Assembly: GCA_964486455.1 (NCBI GenBank)
Contig: CAZAMP010000006.1
Span: 1 to 64,000 of the forward strand
DNA: 64,000 nucleotides
Direction: 5' to 3'
Origin: CAZAMP01 sp964486455
Lineage (GTDB): Bacteria > Eisenbacteria > RBG-16-71-46 > CAZAMP01
Made by a program: the position numbers and the translations under genes. This document shows positions 35,575-43,670 of this stretch, one piece after another. The notes beneath the pieces are model-generated. The model did no database searches, was not told the DNA's origin, and was given only the letters and a program-made list of their open reading frames with translations. The number at the start of each line of letters is the position of its first letter. Position 1 is the stretch's first letter.

Positions 35575-36744
35575 ATGGCGATTGATCTTGCGAAAGTGAG
35601 CGACGAACGCCGGGCGGACGCGCGGCCAGCCCCCTCCCTACGGGAAGTGAAGACTAAGCCGAAGCGCTCGTTCGCAAGCGCCGAGATCCCGTTCTTTGGG
35701 TCGTCGAACCGAGTCACGCGGGATGATCTTTCACTCTTCACGAACCAGCTCACCCTCCTTCTGGAGAGCGGGAACACGCTGGTTCCATCCATGGCGGCCC
35801 TGGCCAAGCAGACCAAATCACGCGGACTACAGAGGGTTCTGGAGGACATTCACTTGCGACTCGAAGAGGGGTCGGTTCTCTCAGACTGTCTAACGCGCCA
35901 TCCAAAGGTGTTTGACGAGCTTTTCGTCGGCCTGATCCGGGCGGGCGAGGCAAGCGGGGCGCTGGCGGAAAGCCTCACCTGCCTCACGGGAATCCTCGAA
36001 ACCCGCGGCCGCATGGCCCGCCACATCCGCGAAGCGATGACGTATCCCGTGGTGATCTCTCTCGTGATGGCCGGGGTGCTCGTCTTCCTCTTCACCTACA
36101 TGTTGCCCAAGTTCTCCGTGCTGTTCGCCAATCTCGGCGACGAGCTTCCCGTTACGACTCGGGTGCTCCTCGGTAGTGCTGATTTCCTAGCCTCAAGTTG
36201 GAAATGGCTTCTCCCGATACCTTTCGTAGCGGCTTTTCTTGTCCGCAAGCTCTGGAATCTCGAGCCGTTTCAGCGCGTACGGGATCGTCTGAAGCTCGGG
36301 ATCCCGATCTTGAGTTCGTTCTTCCGCGACGGCTATCTCTTCCAGCTCTTCCTGAGCATGGGTCTGCTCTTGCGGAGCCGCGTTCCGCTCCTGGAGGCGA
36401 TTCAGATCACCCGGGACACGGTGCGAAACTACTGGTACCGGGTCTTCTTCGATCGCCTGGTGGAGAACGTCGAGGCCGGGCGCGGCATGACGCACGCCTT
36501 CAGCGAAGCGTCGTTCCTGCCCGAAACGGTGAAGCTCATGATCTCAACGGGCGAGGCGGCAGGGACGCTCGATGCCGTCATGGTCAAGCTGAGCGAGAAG
36601 TACCGGGACGACCTCGAGAGCAACATCCGGCGGCTGAGTTCAGCTCTCGAGCCGGTGATGCTGATCGTAATGGGACTTCTGGTTGGGATGATTGCCATGT
36701 CGATCATCTTGCCTTTGTTCAAATTATCCCGCGCCATGCATTGA
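35575..36744 (+). CDS. pilC: Inner-membrane platform protein (PilC/GspF)
   Basis: 389 residues from ATG 35575 with GGAGTGA upstream. Two GspF repeats are visible (LFTNQLTLLLESGNTLVPSM, in short FTNQLTLLLESG; and FLSMGLLLRSRVPLLEA). Three transmembrane helices lie at about 155-180, 205-225 and 360-385. It couples PilB rotation to pilin extraction from the membrane. It follows pilB by 7 nt. Confidence 0.92.
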   Translation: MAIDLAKVSDERRADARPAPSLREVKTKPKRSFASAEIPFFGSSNRVTRDDLSLFTNQLTLLLESGNTLVPSMAALAKQTKSRGLQRVLEDIHLRLEEGSVLSDCLTRHPKVFDELFVGLIRAGEASGALAESLTCLTGILETRGRMARHIREAMTYPVVISLVMAGVLVFLFTYMLPKFSVLFANLGDELPVTTRVLLGSADFLASSWKWLLPIPFVAAFLVRKLWNLEPFQRVRDRLKLGIPILSSFFRDGYLFQLFLSMGLLLRSRVPLLEAIQITRDTVRNYWYRVFFDRLVENVEAGRGMTHAFSEASFLPETVKLMISTGEAAGTLDAVMVKLSEKYRDDLESNIRRLSSALEPVMLIVMGLLVGMIAMSIILPLFKLSRAMH

Positions 36745-36786
36745 GGAATGGTCGGGGTGCACCGATAGCTTGGGAGGATACTGGAA

Positions 36787-36802
36787 CCGGACGTAGGTCC
36801 GG
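36787..36802 (+). repeat. Hairpin in the leader of the major pilin gene
   Basis: CCGGAC and GTCCGG with a GTAG loop, about 40 nt before the pilin start. No T-tract follows, so it may be an mRNA stabiliser or processing signal that raises pilin output relative to pilB/pilC. Confidence 0.4.
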
Positions 36803-36841
36803 GTCCATGGGCGAACGTCAGACCACAAGGAGCAGCATGCG

Positions 36842-37360
36842 ATGAAGTCACTTCTCGCCAACCGATCCGGTTTCACGCTCATCGAGATCTTGATCGTCGT
36901 GATCATTCTCGGCGTGCTGGCGGCCGTGGCGATCCCGCAGTTCGCGGGCAGTACCGACGACGCCAAGTTGGCATCGCTGGACACTGACCTGACCCAGCTG
37001 CGGAACGCCATCGAGCTGTACTACCACCAGCACAACAACCAATACCCAGGTGCGAAGCACTACACGACGGGGAACAACACGACGACCACCGCCGAAGCTG
37101 AGACGTCTTTCGTCAAGCAGATGACACTCTACACGGCGATCGGCGGGGTCACGGCGACCACCAAGGACGCGACCTACAAGTACGGTCCGTACCTGAAGAC
37201 CGGCGTCCCGGCGAACCCGTACAACAGCCTGAGCACGTTGAAGTGCGACATCACGACGACGGACATCTCGAGCATCACGTCCGACGCAAGCACCGGCTGG
37301 AAGTTCTACACGAAGACCGGCCGACTGATGTCGAACGACGGGGCTCACGACTCGAACTGA
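36842..37360 (+). CDS. Major pilin / GspG-like pseudopilin
   Basis: 172 residues with a short class III leader: cleavage after Gly10, giving Phe11 and Glu15 (RSG-FTLIEILIVVIILG). The helix and the segment LRNAIELYYHQHNNQYPG are typical of GspG and related major pilins. The C-terminal half is Thr/Ser/Tyr-rich with one cysteine, so no disulfide loop forms. AAGGAG lies 9 nt upstream. A 97-nt gap with a hairpin separates it from pilC. Confidence 0.9.
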   Translation: MKSLLANRSGFTLIEILIVVIILGVLAAVAIPQFAGSTDDAKLASLDTDLTQLRNAIELYYHQHNNQYPGAKHYTTGNNTTTTAEAETSFVKQMTLYTAIGGVTATTKDATYKYGPYLKTGVPANPYNSLSTLKCDITTTDISSITSDASTGWKFYTKTGRLMSNDGAHDSN

Positions 37361-37426
37361 GGTGAAGCTGAGATCGATGAACGGCAAGACCTTGATTTCG
37401 GTCAGCTCGACTAGAACGTGGTACCA

Positions 37427-38002
37427 ATGGGCACGTCAACGCTCTTGAGAACGGCCGGAAGTTCGCCCACGGACGGCGTGACCCTGATCGAAATCATGGT
37501 CGTCATGGTGATCGGCGCCATCTTGGTTGGAGGAGCGGTCGCGCTGCTCTCGACCGGCTACGCCGACCGGGCGGCGGAAGAAGCCGCCAGCCGCATCGCC
37601 ACCGACATCGCCTTCGCGCAGGCGGAGGCGATTTCGCATCGTTCCGAGCGGCTCATCGTCTTCGACACCGTAAACAACGCCTACGCGATCTTCGCCGCCG
37701 GCGACACGTTGTTACATCCTGTGACGAGGGCCCCCCTCGTCGTCGACCTGAGCGCCTTGTACCAAGGTTCAGGGCTTACGCTCGAAAGCGCCAGCTACGG
37801 GGGCAGTGACACGCTACGTTTTGACCGGGATGGAATTCCCGCATCGGGAGGACAACTTGCTCTGCAGGGAGCGGAAAGCCGCTGGTTGGTCACCGTCGCT
37901 GACGCCACGGGACGGATCGCGACCTCGGAGACGCCCTCCGACATCGTCGAGGGCAAAGGGAAAGGTTCACCGCCGGAAAAGGACCCTCCGAAGGGTGGAT
38001 AG
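37427..38002 (+). CDS. GspH-like minor pilin
   Basis: 191 residues from ATG 37427 (GTG 37418 also possible; no strong ribosome-binding site for either). The prepilin motif is DG-VTLIEIMVVMVIGAILVGG, with a leader of about 17 residues, Val at +1 and Glu at +5. The following helix (AEEAASRIATDIAFAQAEAI) matches GspH/FimT. The tail is rich in Gly, Lys and Pro. Confidence 0.82.
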   Translation: MGTSTLLRTAGSSPTDGVTLIEIMVVMVIGAILVGGAVALLSTGYADRAAEEAASRIATDIAFAQAEAISHRSERLIVFDTVNNAYAIFAAGDTLLHPVTRAPLVVDLSALYQGSGLTLESASYGGSDTLRFDRDGIPASGGQLALQGAESRWLVTVADATGRIATSETPSDIVEGKGKGSPPEKDPPKGG

Positions 38003-38027
38003 CCGCCTCCAGCCGAATTCTGGCCAG

Positions 38028-39191
38028 GTGGCGAGCGAGCGGGCGACCGGAACGGCGGTTTGCGTCCGCCGACGGGCGTCCTATTCCCTTTCCGCGCGGT
38101 CAACTTCGGGCTTCACACTCGTCGAGACGCTCATTGCCGCCACGCTCGGGGCGGTCCTCATCGTCGCGCTCATCAATCTCTTCGGGAACATGATGACCCT
38201 CTCCGCCACCATGCGGCAGCGGGCGGAGCTTCGGCGTGACGCCGAGCTCGCATCGATTCTCCTTCACCGCGATCTGAGCCAGGCGGACGCCGTGCTCGGT
38301 TTCACGAAACTCTCACTCTCACTTCTCGCAGCAAACGGGGATACGATCCGCTACGCGTGGAACGGTACGAAGGGCGACAGTCTGACCCGCCAGGTGGACT
38401 CCGGCGCCGCCGCCGTCGTCGCGGCCAACGTCGACACGGTCGGCTTTCTGCCGCTCTCGCTATCGCGGCCGTTTCTGACCGAGCGGGTCATCGCCACCGT
38501 CATCGAAGACACCGTCGCCAAGTTCGACGAGAACGACTACGACCCATGGCTGGGCCCGTGCGACTGCAGCAAGATAAAGAGCGAAAAACGACGGGTCGAA
38601 GATGACAACTGGTGCGGTACCCAGTTCTGGGACACCGAGGCGTTCGGAAGGCTCACGCGCGTCTCGCTCCGGCTCAAGGCGGACGACCACTTCCCTCCCG
38701 AGGTCGATATGATCATCGACGTGCACGAGGACAACTCCGGCCGGCCGGGTACCGTCATTTCGACGGGACGGCTGAGCCGACTAGTCTTCATGCAGGAGAA
38801 CATCTGGGAGTGGCACGACGTCACGCTCGAAGCCGTTGGGTCCGATTCCATCGTGGCGGGCGACACCTACTGGATTCTTCTCAAACCCCCGGCGGAAGGG
38901 GGTCACACGTATGCGGGCCATGCGAATTACAAGAAGATCGAGGGTTGCGATGACTGCTGGCCTACGAACTCCGTGACGTACCGATTCACGAACGACGGTG
39001 GTAGCTCCTGGAACACTCCTTACTACGACATGGACATCTGCTTCTTCCTCTATGGATCAAAGTCTTCGACCGCCCTCAACGAAATCACGCAGACCCTCGT
39101 CGACACGACGGGCGTCGAGTTCTACCTGGCACTGGAGAAGGACAACGAGCGTGAAGTGCGCGCGGGACACATATCTCTCGAAGACCTCTAG
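38028..39191 (+). CDS. PilW/GspJ-like minor pilin with a large inserted beta domain
   Basis: 387 residues from GTG 38028, the only plausible start near the prepilin motif; the upstream part of the open frame overlaps the previous gene. Cleavage is predicted after Gly28 (TSG-FTLVETLIAATLG) with Glu33 at +5. The PilW-like core (about 29-150) is interrupted at about 172-345 by a segment rich in aspartate, tryptophan and six cysteines (GPCDCSK, NWCGTQFW, GCDDCW, DICFF). That segment resembles a choice-of-anchor / jelly-roll beta domain (LTRVSLRLKADD, WHDVTLEA, GDTYWILLKPP). The core then resumes (EITQTLVDTTGVEFYLAL). It probably sits at the pilus tip. Confidence 0.75.
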   Translation: MASERATGTAVCVRRRASYSLSARSTSGFTLVETLIAATLGAVLIVALINLFGNMMTLSATMRQRAELRRDAELASILLHRDLSQADAVLGFTKLSLSLLAANGDTIRYAWNGTKGDSLTRQVDSGAAAVVAANVDTVGFLPLSLSRPFLTERVIATVIEDTVAKFDENDYDPWLGPCDCSKIKSEKRRVEDDNWCGTQFWDTEAFGRLTRVSLRLKADDHFPPEVDMIIDVHEDNSGRPGTVISTGRLSRLVFMQENIWEWHDVTLEAVGSDSIVAGDTYWILLKPPAEGGHTYAGHANYKKIEGCDDCWPTNSVTYRFTNDGGSSWNTPYYDMDICFFLYGSKSSTALNEITQTLVDTTGVEFYLALEKDNEREVRAGHISLEDL

Positions 39192-40413
39192 GAGTGACGA
39201 GCGGGGGAGCATCTTGCTGCTCGCGCTCATGATCACGGTCTTCGTCACCATGCTGGCCATGGTCGCCGCCAACGACGCCAGCAGGCGGCTGACAGCGCGT
39301 CACACGTCGACCAACGCGTCAACGGCACTGGTGTACGCCCAGGCCGGCCTCGAGAACGCGGCGCGACTCGCGTCGGAAACCACGAGCTGGCGAACCGCTC
39401 TCGACAACCAGACCTGGATAGCGAGCAAGAGACTCGGTGAAGGGAGGATCGGTGTGCGGGCCGCGGATCCGTCGGATGGCGATCTCGGAATCGACGGATC
39501 CGGTGGGTCTTCCGATGCGGATACCGTTCGGCTCACCTCTACGGGTAACTCCAAAGACTTCACGCGCACACTGGAAGCTGATTACGTGCCGACGGTCTCC
39601 GAAGCCATGAAATACCTCGTTTTCACGCCGGACAAGATCGAGCTCGACCGTGTCGAACTAGAGGGACGCGTCCGTGGCGGGGACGACGTCGTTGATCTCG
39701 GCGGCACATCGCTCGTCGGAGATATCACCACCCTGACAGGCAAGACCGTATCGGTATCGCTCGATGATGCGGATACGGACGTCTTCTACGCCGACACCGT
39801 CATGACGTTGCCGGTGATCGACTTTCAGTGGTTCGTCGACGCGGGTGAGAAGATCACCTTGCCTCACCACCGTTGGATATCCAACACGCGGATCAGTCCC
39901 ACATTCAATCCGTACGGCACCGCTTCCCCAAACGGAATCTACTGGATCGATGCGGGTGGCAACGACGTCGGGCTGAGGAACGTCGCAGTCAATGCCTGCA
40001 TCGCCGTCGTCAACGTGGGTCAGGTCAGGATCTATGATCCGTTCGGCGGTGACGCCACCCTTTACTATCACCGCTCCCCGGACCCGGATCGGCTGCCGGC
40101 CATGGTCGTCGACGGGGGGATCGACTGGCAGATCGAAGGCGGCGGCGCATGGATGATCGACCTGGGCGAGGGAACGGAGACGATAACTTGTGGGCTCCAC
40201 GGCCTCTTCTATTGCACGGGGAGCTTCTTGGGCCCTCAGAGAGACGCGACGACGCCGATCAACGTGGAGGGCGCGCTCCTTGCCGGCGGGACCATGCGCA
40301 TCGAGGGTCCGGGCACGTTCTTCCGTCATCTCACGGACCTCAACACCAGCCCGCTGATCGCACTCACGGGCAACGGCCTCCGGATCGTTCCCGGAACAAC
40401 GAGGGAGCCGTGA
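39151..40413 (+). CDS. PilX-like minor pilin with long beta-rich passenger
   Basis: 420 residues from GTG 39151, which has AAGGA 8 nt upstream and overlaps the preceding gene by 41 nt. The N-terminus reads DERGSILLLALMITVFVTMLAM, the PilX_N pattern, without the FTLxE sequence and therefore with Ser at +1 after Gly. A helical neck (ARHTSTNASTALVYAQAG) and a 300-residue beta-rich region follow. The long frame upstream of 39151 is not coding. Confidence 0.72.
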   Translation: MKCARDTYLSKTSRSDERGSILLLALMITVFVTMLAMVAANDASRRLTARHTSTNASTALVYAQAGLENAARLASETTSWRTALDNQTWIASKRLGEGRIGVRAADPSDGDLGIDGSGGSSDADTVRLTSTGNSKDFTRTLEADYVPTVSEAMKYLVFTPDKIELDRVELEGRVRGGDDVVDLGGTSLVGDITTLTGKTVSVSLDDADTDVFYADTVMTLPVIDFQWFVDAGEKITLPHHRWISNTRISPTFNPYGTASPNGIYWIDAGGNDVGLRNVAVNACIAVVNVGQVRIYDPFGGDATLYYHRSPDPDRLPAMVVDGGIDWQIEGGGAWMIDLGEGTETITCGLHGLFYCTGSFLGPQRDATTPINVEGALLAGGTMRIEGPGTFFRHLTDLNTSPLIALTGNGLRIVPGTTREP

Positions 40414-40985
40414 TGCGCGCGCACCGAGACCACGGACGGCGCGTCCCCCGCAAGGGTCGGTTGCTCACGCTGCATGACAACCAGGGGCTCACGCTTCTGG
40501 AGACGATTGTGGTTGCCGTGATCACGGCTCTTCTGGCGGGAGCGGTCGCCTCCACGGCGCATCTCATCTTCTCGACGGACCAGGATGCGGAATCCACCAT
40601 GCGGGCCACGGACCTCGGTCTGGGTCTTCTCCGAGAGATCGCCGCACTGCCGTTCGACGACCCACAAGACGGCGAAAGCAGTCTGGGGCCGGAGACGGGT
40701 GAGTGGACGGGAACCAGTCGATTGCGCTTCGACGACGTTGACGACTACACGGTTTGGACCGGAGCGCTGACGCTTCAGACCAAGGGCGGAACGGCACTCG
40801 CCATCGGAGGCTACTCGCGTCAGGTTCAAGTCGCGTACGTCACTCCGGGCGACTTCGACGTCGTTTCGGTCACAGCCACTGACTACAAGCGAATCACCGT
40901 TGAGGTTTACGAAGGTTCGGCGCTTATCGAGACCTTCGTCACCGTTCGCGTTCAGGGAGGTCGCAATGTCGATCTTGGGGAATAG
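40413..40985 (+). CDS. PilV/GspI-like minor pilin
   Basis: 190 residues from ATG 40413, sharing one base with the preceding TGA stop; GAGGGAG lies upstream. It has a long basic leader of about 30 residues, then NQG-LTLLETIVVAVITALLAG with Glu at +5. The remainder is a small beta domain (YSRQVQVAYVTPGDFDVVSVTAT). It overlaps pilM by 20 nt. Confidence 0.8.
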   Translation: MRAHRDHGRRVPRKGRLLTLHDNQGLTLLETIVVAVITALLAGAVASTAHLIFSTDQDAESTMRATDLGLGLLREIAALPFDDPQDGESSLGPETGEWTGTSRLRFDDVDDYTVWTGALTLQTKGGTALAIGGYSRQVQVAYVTPGDFDVVSVTATDYKRITVEVYEGSALIETFVTVRVQGGRNVDLGE

Positions 40986-42042
40986 AGGAGCATCCGGCAA
41001 GCGAGGCACCCGAGGACGGTCCGTCCGACAGCGCGTTCTCGGCATTGAAGCCGGGGACTCCTGGATTCAGATCTCTGAGGCACGCCGGAAAGGCAAAGCG
41101 TTCGACTGGCGTCACGCGTCGCTGCCCCTCCCCCCGCAACAACAGGATGAGGAGACACCCTCCGGCCGGGGTCTTATGACCGCGTTTGCCAAAAGTGAGA
41201 TAAAGCCGGGCCGGGCCGTGTGCGCGATCTGCTCGCCGTCCGTCGACGTCTTTCCTCTCACGTTAACGGAAGCCGAAGCGACTACGCTCGAGGCGGCCGT
41301 CATCACGAACGCCAAGTCGCGGCTGGTCTTTCCCATCGCCGATGCGGTGTTGGACTACATCGTCTTGCCGGAATCCGTTCGCCGGGTCGGGACCAAGGCG
41401 ACCGGCGTGCTCGTCTATGCCATTCCGCGCTCGTATGTCGACACACTGCTGACGCGCCTGGAGGCGGCAAAACTCCAGGTCGGCCGCATCATGACACCCG
41501 CCTGCGCCATCGCTTCACAGCTGGTCGGCACCGGAGAGGCCACGCGCCGCGTCCTGGTATCGACGGGCGAAGACGCTACCTCGATCGCGGTGATCGAGGA
41601 TGGTCACGTTCTCCTGGAACGAATGCTCCAATGGGGCACGAAGCATCTGGCCGAACGTCTGCAATCGGAGCTCGATCTCGATCCGGAACGCGCGCTCGCA
41701 CTTCTCGCGGCCAGCGACCAGACCGCGCCCGGAGAAAAGCACATCGAGAGCGCCGTCAAGGACATCCTAGCCCCCTCGTTCCTCGAGCTGGCCCGAGAGG
41801 TCTCGGGCTGTCTCGGGTACTGCACCTCGTTCCTGAAACACCGGCCTATCGAAGCCCTACTCCTCGTCGGGGCACTTTCGGGGTACACGAAGCTCATGCG
41901 CTTTCTTCAGGACGAGTTGGAGATTCCGGTCTCCTCCCCAATCGGATCTGCGCCCGCAGAGGGTCACCTGGACGCTCCCCTCGACTGCACGCACGCGGTT
42001 TCCGAGAGCTGTGCGCTCTGGAAAGCGGAGGAGGCGGCATGA
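40966..42042 (+). CDS. pilM: PilM-like actin-fold protein
   Basis: 358 residues from ATG 40966 with AGGGAGG 6 nt upstream. It shows the actin-like fold of PilM/GspL (VLGIEAGDSWIQISEARR, VLVSTGEDATSIAVIEDG, LLLVGALSGYTKLM). The N-terminal 30 residues are basic. PilM forms the cytosolic part of the alignment complex with PilN. The start sits inside the preceding minor pilin gene and the stop overlaps pilN by 4 nt. Confidence 0.82.
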   Translation: MSILGNRGASGKRGTRGRSVRQRVLGIEAGDSWIQISEARRKGKAFDWRHASLPLPPQQQDEETPSGRGLMTAFAKSEIKPGRAVCAICSPSVDVFPLTLTEAEATTLEAAVITNAKSRLVFPIADAVLDYIVLPESVRRVGTKATGVLVYAIPRSYVDTLLTRLEAAKLQVGRIMTPACAIASQLVGTGEATRRVLVSTGEDATSIAVIEDGHVLLERMLQWGTKHLAERLQSELDLDPERALALLAASDQTAPGEKHIESAVKDILAPSFLELAREVSGCLGYCTSFLKHRPIEALLLVGALSGYTKLMRFLQDELEIPVSSPIGSAPAEGHLDAPLDCTHAVSESCALWKAEEAA

Positions 42043-42605
42043 GCACGATCAATCTGGTCCCTCCCGAGAGGCTCGCGCGTTTCGAGGCCGTACGCTGTGC
42101 CCGGCTGTGGGCCCGGCGTCTGACGTCGGTCATCGTGCTCCTGGCCATGATCTACGGCGGCCTCCTCTACCTCTCGGCCGGGCTGGAAGACGAAGCCGAG
42201 CGACTCCGCGTGACCTACTTGGATCTGAAGGAGACGCTCAATGGCGCCGAAGACCTTATTAGGGAACGGGATAGGCTGGACGAGCGCCGGTTGGCCATCC
42301 GGACCGTCCAGGAGGACCGCGCATCGGCGGGGCTCCTGGAGCTTCTGGCCAAGGCGCTTCCGCTGAGGAGCCATCTGGACTTCTTCAGCCTCAGCCGCGC
42401 GGACGATGCAGTCGGGACCGTGAGAATCCGGGGACGGGCGCTGGGGCACCAGGAGGTCGGCGTAATTCTGAGTCGACTGAACGCCGCCGGCGTTTTCGTC
42501 GACGTACGTCTCGTCGCGGTCACCGAAGACCACGACGCGCAAAGCGGGGATGCGGTCTCATTCGAGATTCAGTGCGGTCTGAAAGGAACGTCTCAGGATG
42601 CCTGA
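42039..42605 (+). CDS. pilN: PilN-like inner-membrane alignment protein
   Basis: 188 residues from ATG 42039, which overlaps the pilM stop (ATGA). The N-terminal motif STINLVPPERL matches the INLLP motif by which PilN binds PilM. A transmembrane helix (about 28-48), a coiled coil (about 50-95) and a small ferredoxin-like periplasmic domain follow. The long frame extending upstream overlaps pilM in another frame and is not coding. Confidence 0.85.
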   Translation: MSTINLVPPERLARFEAVRCARLWARRLTSVIVLLAMIYGGLLYLSAGLEDEAERLRVTYLDLKETLNGAEDLIRERDRLDERRLAIRTVQEDRASAGLLELLAKALPLRSHLDFFSLSRADDAVGTVRIRGRALGHQEVGVILSRLNAAGVFVDVRLVAVTEDHDAQSGDAVSFEIQCGLKGTSQDA

Positions 42606-43137
42606 TCAGAAGAGGATTGCGCTGATCGCAAAGGGACTTCTCGCGCTGCTCATCGTCGTCTTTTCAGTGCTTTCGTCCCGAACGGCGATCGATCCGCTGA
42701 TCAAGGCCACACGCGAACGGATCGAATACGGTGAGGCGGTGGGGTACCTCGCGGATGCCGAAACGCGCATGCAGGAGATACGAGACGAAAGGGCTGAAGC
42801 CGCCCACGCCGTGAAGGAGACCGAGCAACGTCTCCCGGGCGAGGTCAATCTGGATGCCTTTCTGGGGGAGGTTGGCGAGATCGCCGCACGGACCGGAACA
42901 CACATCGAACGGTTGCGACCGGGGGAACATGCGTCACGTCCCCTGTTCAGGCAGCTCGCAATGGATGTTCGGGTGACCGGCCCATTTTTGAGCATCTACG
43001 AGTTCATTTGTGAGCTCGAGCGATCCCAGCACCTCACGCGAATTCAAAACGTGACGCTTCTCGGCGACCGGATGGGCGGTGAATGTGCCGCCGATATGCG
43101 CGTCGCCCTCATCTATGCGAAGAGCTCCGGAGGCTAG
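42598..43137 (+). CDS. pilO: PilO-like inner-membrane alignment protein
   Basis: 179 residues. A transmembrane helix (about 8-25), a coiled coil (about 35-85) and a compact periplasmic domain (LDAFLGEVGEIAARTGTHI, MDVRVTGPFLSIYEFICELE) give the PilO pattern. It overlaps pilN by 8 nt. PilN and PilO form the periplasmic ring linking the cytosolic platform to the secretin. Confidence 0.85.
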   Translation: MPDQKRIALIAKGLLALLIVVFSVLSSRTAIDPLIKATRERIEYGEAVGYLADAETRMQEIRDERAEAAHAVKETEQRLPGEVNLDAFLGEVGEIAARTGTHIERLRPGEHASRPLFRQLAMDVRVTGPFLSIYEFICELERSQHLTRIQNVTLLGDRMGGECAADMRVALIYAKSSGG

Positions 43138-43139
43138 CG

Positions 43140-43670
43140 GTGCCAAGCGAACGGTTCAGCATTCCATTCCTCAGCAAGATCCAAGGTCGACCAGCGATCG
43201 CCATCGGTCTGGGGGTCGGACTGCTCGTTGTCATGGTCTCCCTACCCGTCGGACTGAAGAAGAAACCCGCCCCCTCGCCCACCAAGGACGCGCTGGCATT
43301 GATACAGGCGCTCGACGCCCAGCTGGCCACGCGGGACGGCGTTGCCGACGCGGGTTCCTTGGAGACAGAAGGCTCGGCTCGAGGGGCTCTTCGGAGAGAC
43401 ATCTTCTCGGCGGATGCGCTCAGACCGAAGCCGGTTGCCCGGCCGACCGAAGAGCGGGCGCGCCAGATCGAGGAACCGCCGCAAGTGCCGGATCTCGAGG
43501 TCATGGCCATACTCGTTGACGGGCATCTGAGACAGGCCGTGATATCGGGCCGCGCCGTCGCCGAAGGGGATTCCGTCGGCGGCTACTGGGTCATCGAAAT
43601 CACTCCCGAATCGATCCTGCTGTGGAACGACGACGGGTTCAAGACACTCACATGGGGGAAAAACCGATGA
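43140..43670 (+). CDS. PilP/GspC-like secretin-linking protein
   Basis: 176 residues from GTG 43140 with GGAGG 8 nt upstream, two nt after the pilO stop. A single transmembrane helix (about 18-38) is followed by a proline-rich linker and a small HR/PilP-like beta domain (DLEVMAILVDGHLRQAVISG, in short LEVMAILVDGHLRQ; GDSVGGYWVIEITPESILL). Membrane anchoring by a helix rather than a lipidated Cys is more like GspC than PilP. Confidence 0.75.
   Translation: MPSERFSIPFLSKIQGRPAIAIGLGVGLLVVMVSLPVGLKKKPAPSPTKDALALIQALDAQLATRDGVADAGSLETEGSARGALRRDIFSADALRPKPVARPTEERARQIEEPPQVPDLEVMAILVDGHLRQAVISGRAVAEGDSVGGYWVIEITPESILLWNDDGFKTLTWGKNR

Noticed and set aside
38998..39150. N-terminal extension of the PilX-like gene
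   Set aside because: The segment is Ser/Thr/Arg-rich shadow sequence of the preceding pilin gene; GTG 39151 has a ribosome-binding site and a proper leader.
41220..42038. Long frame upstream of pilN as an N-terminal extension
   Set aside because: It overlaps pilM in another frame and is Arg/Gly/His-rich; the ATG at 42039 coincides with the pilM stop and starts the PilM-binding motif.
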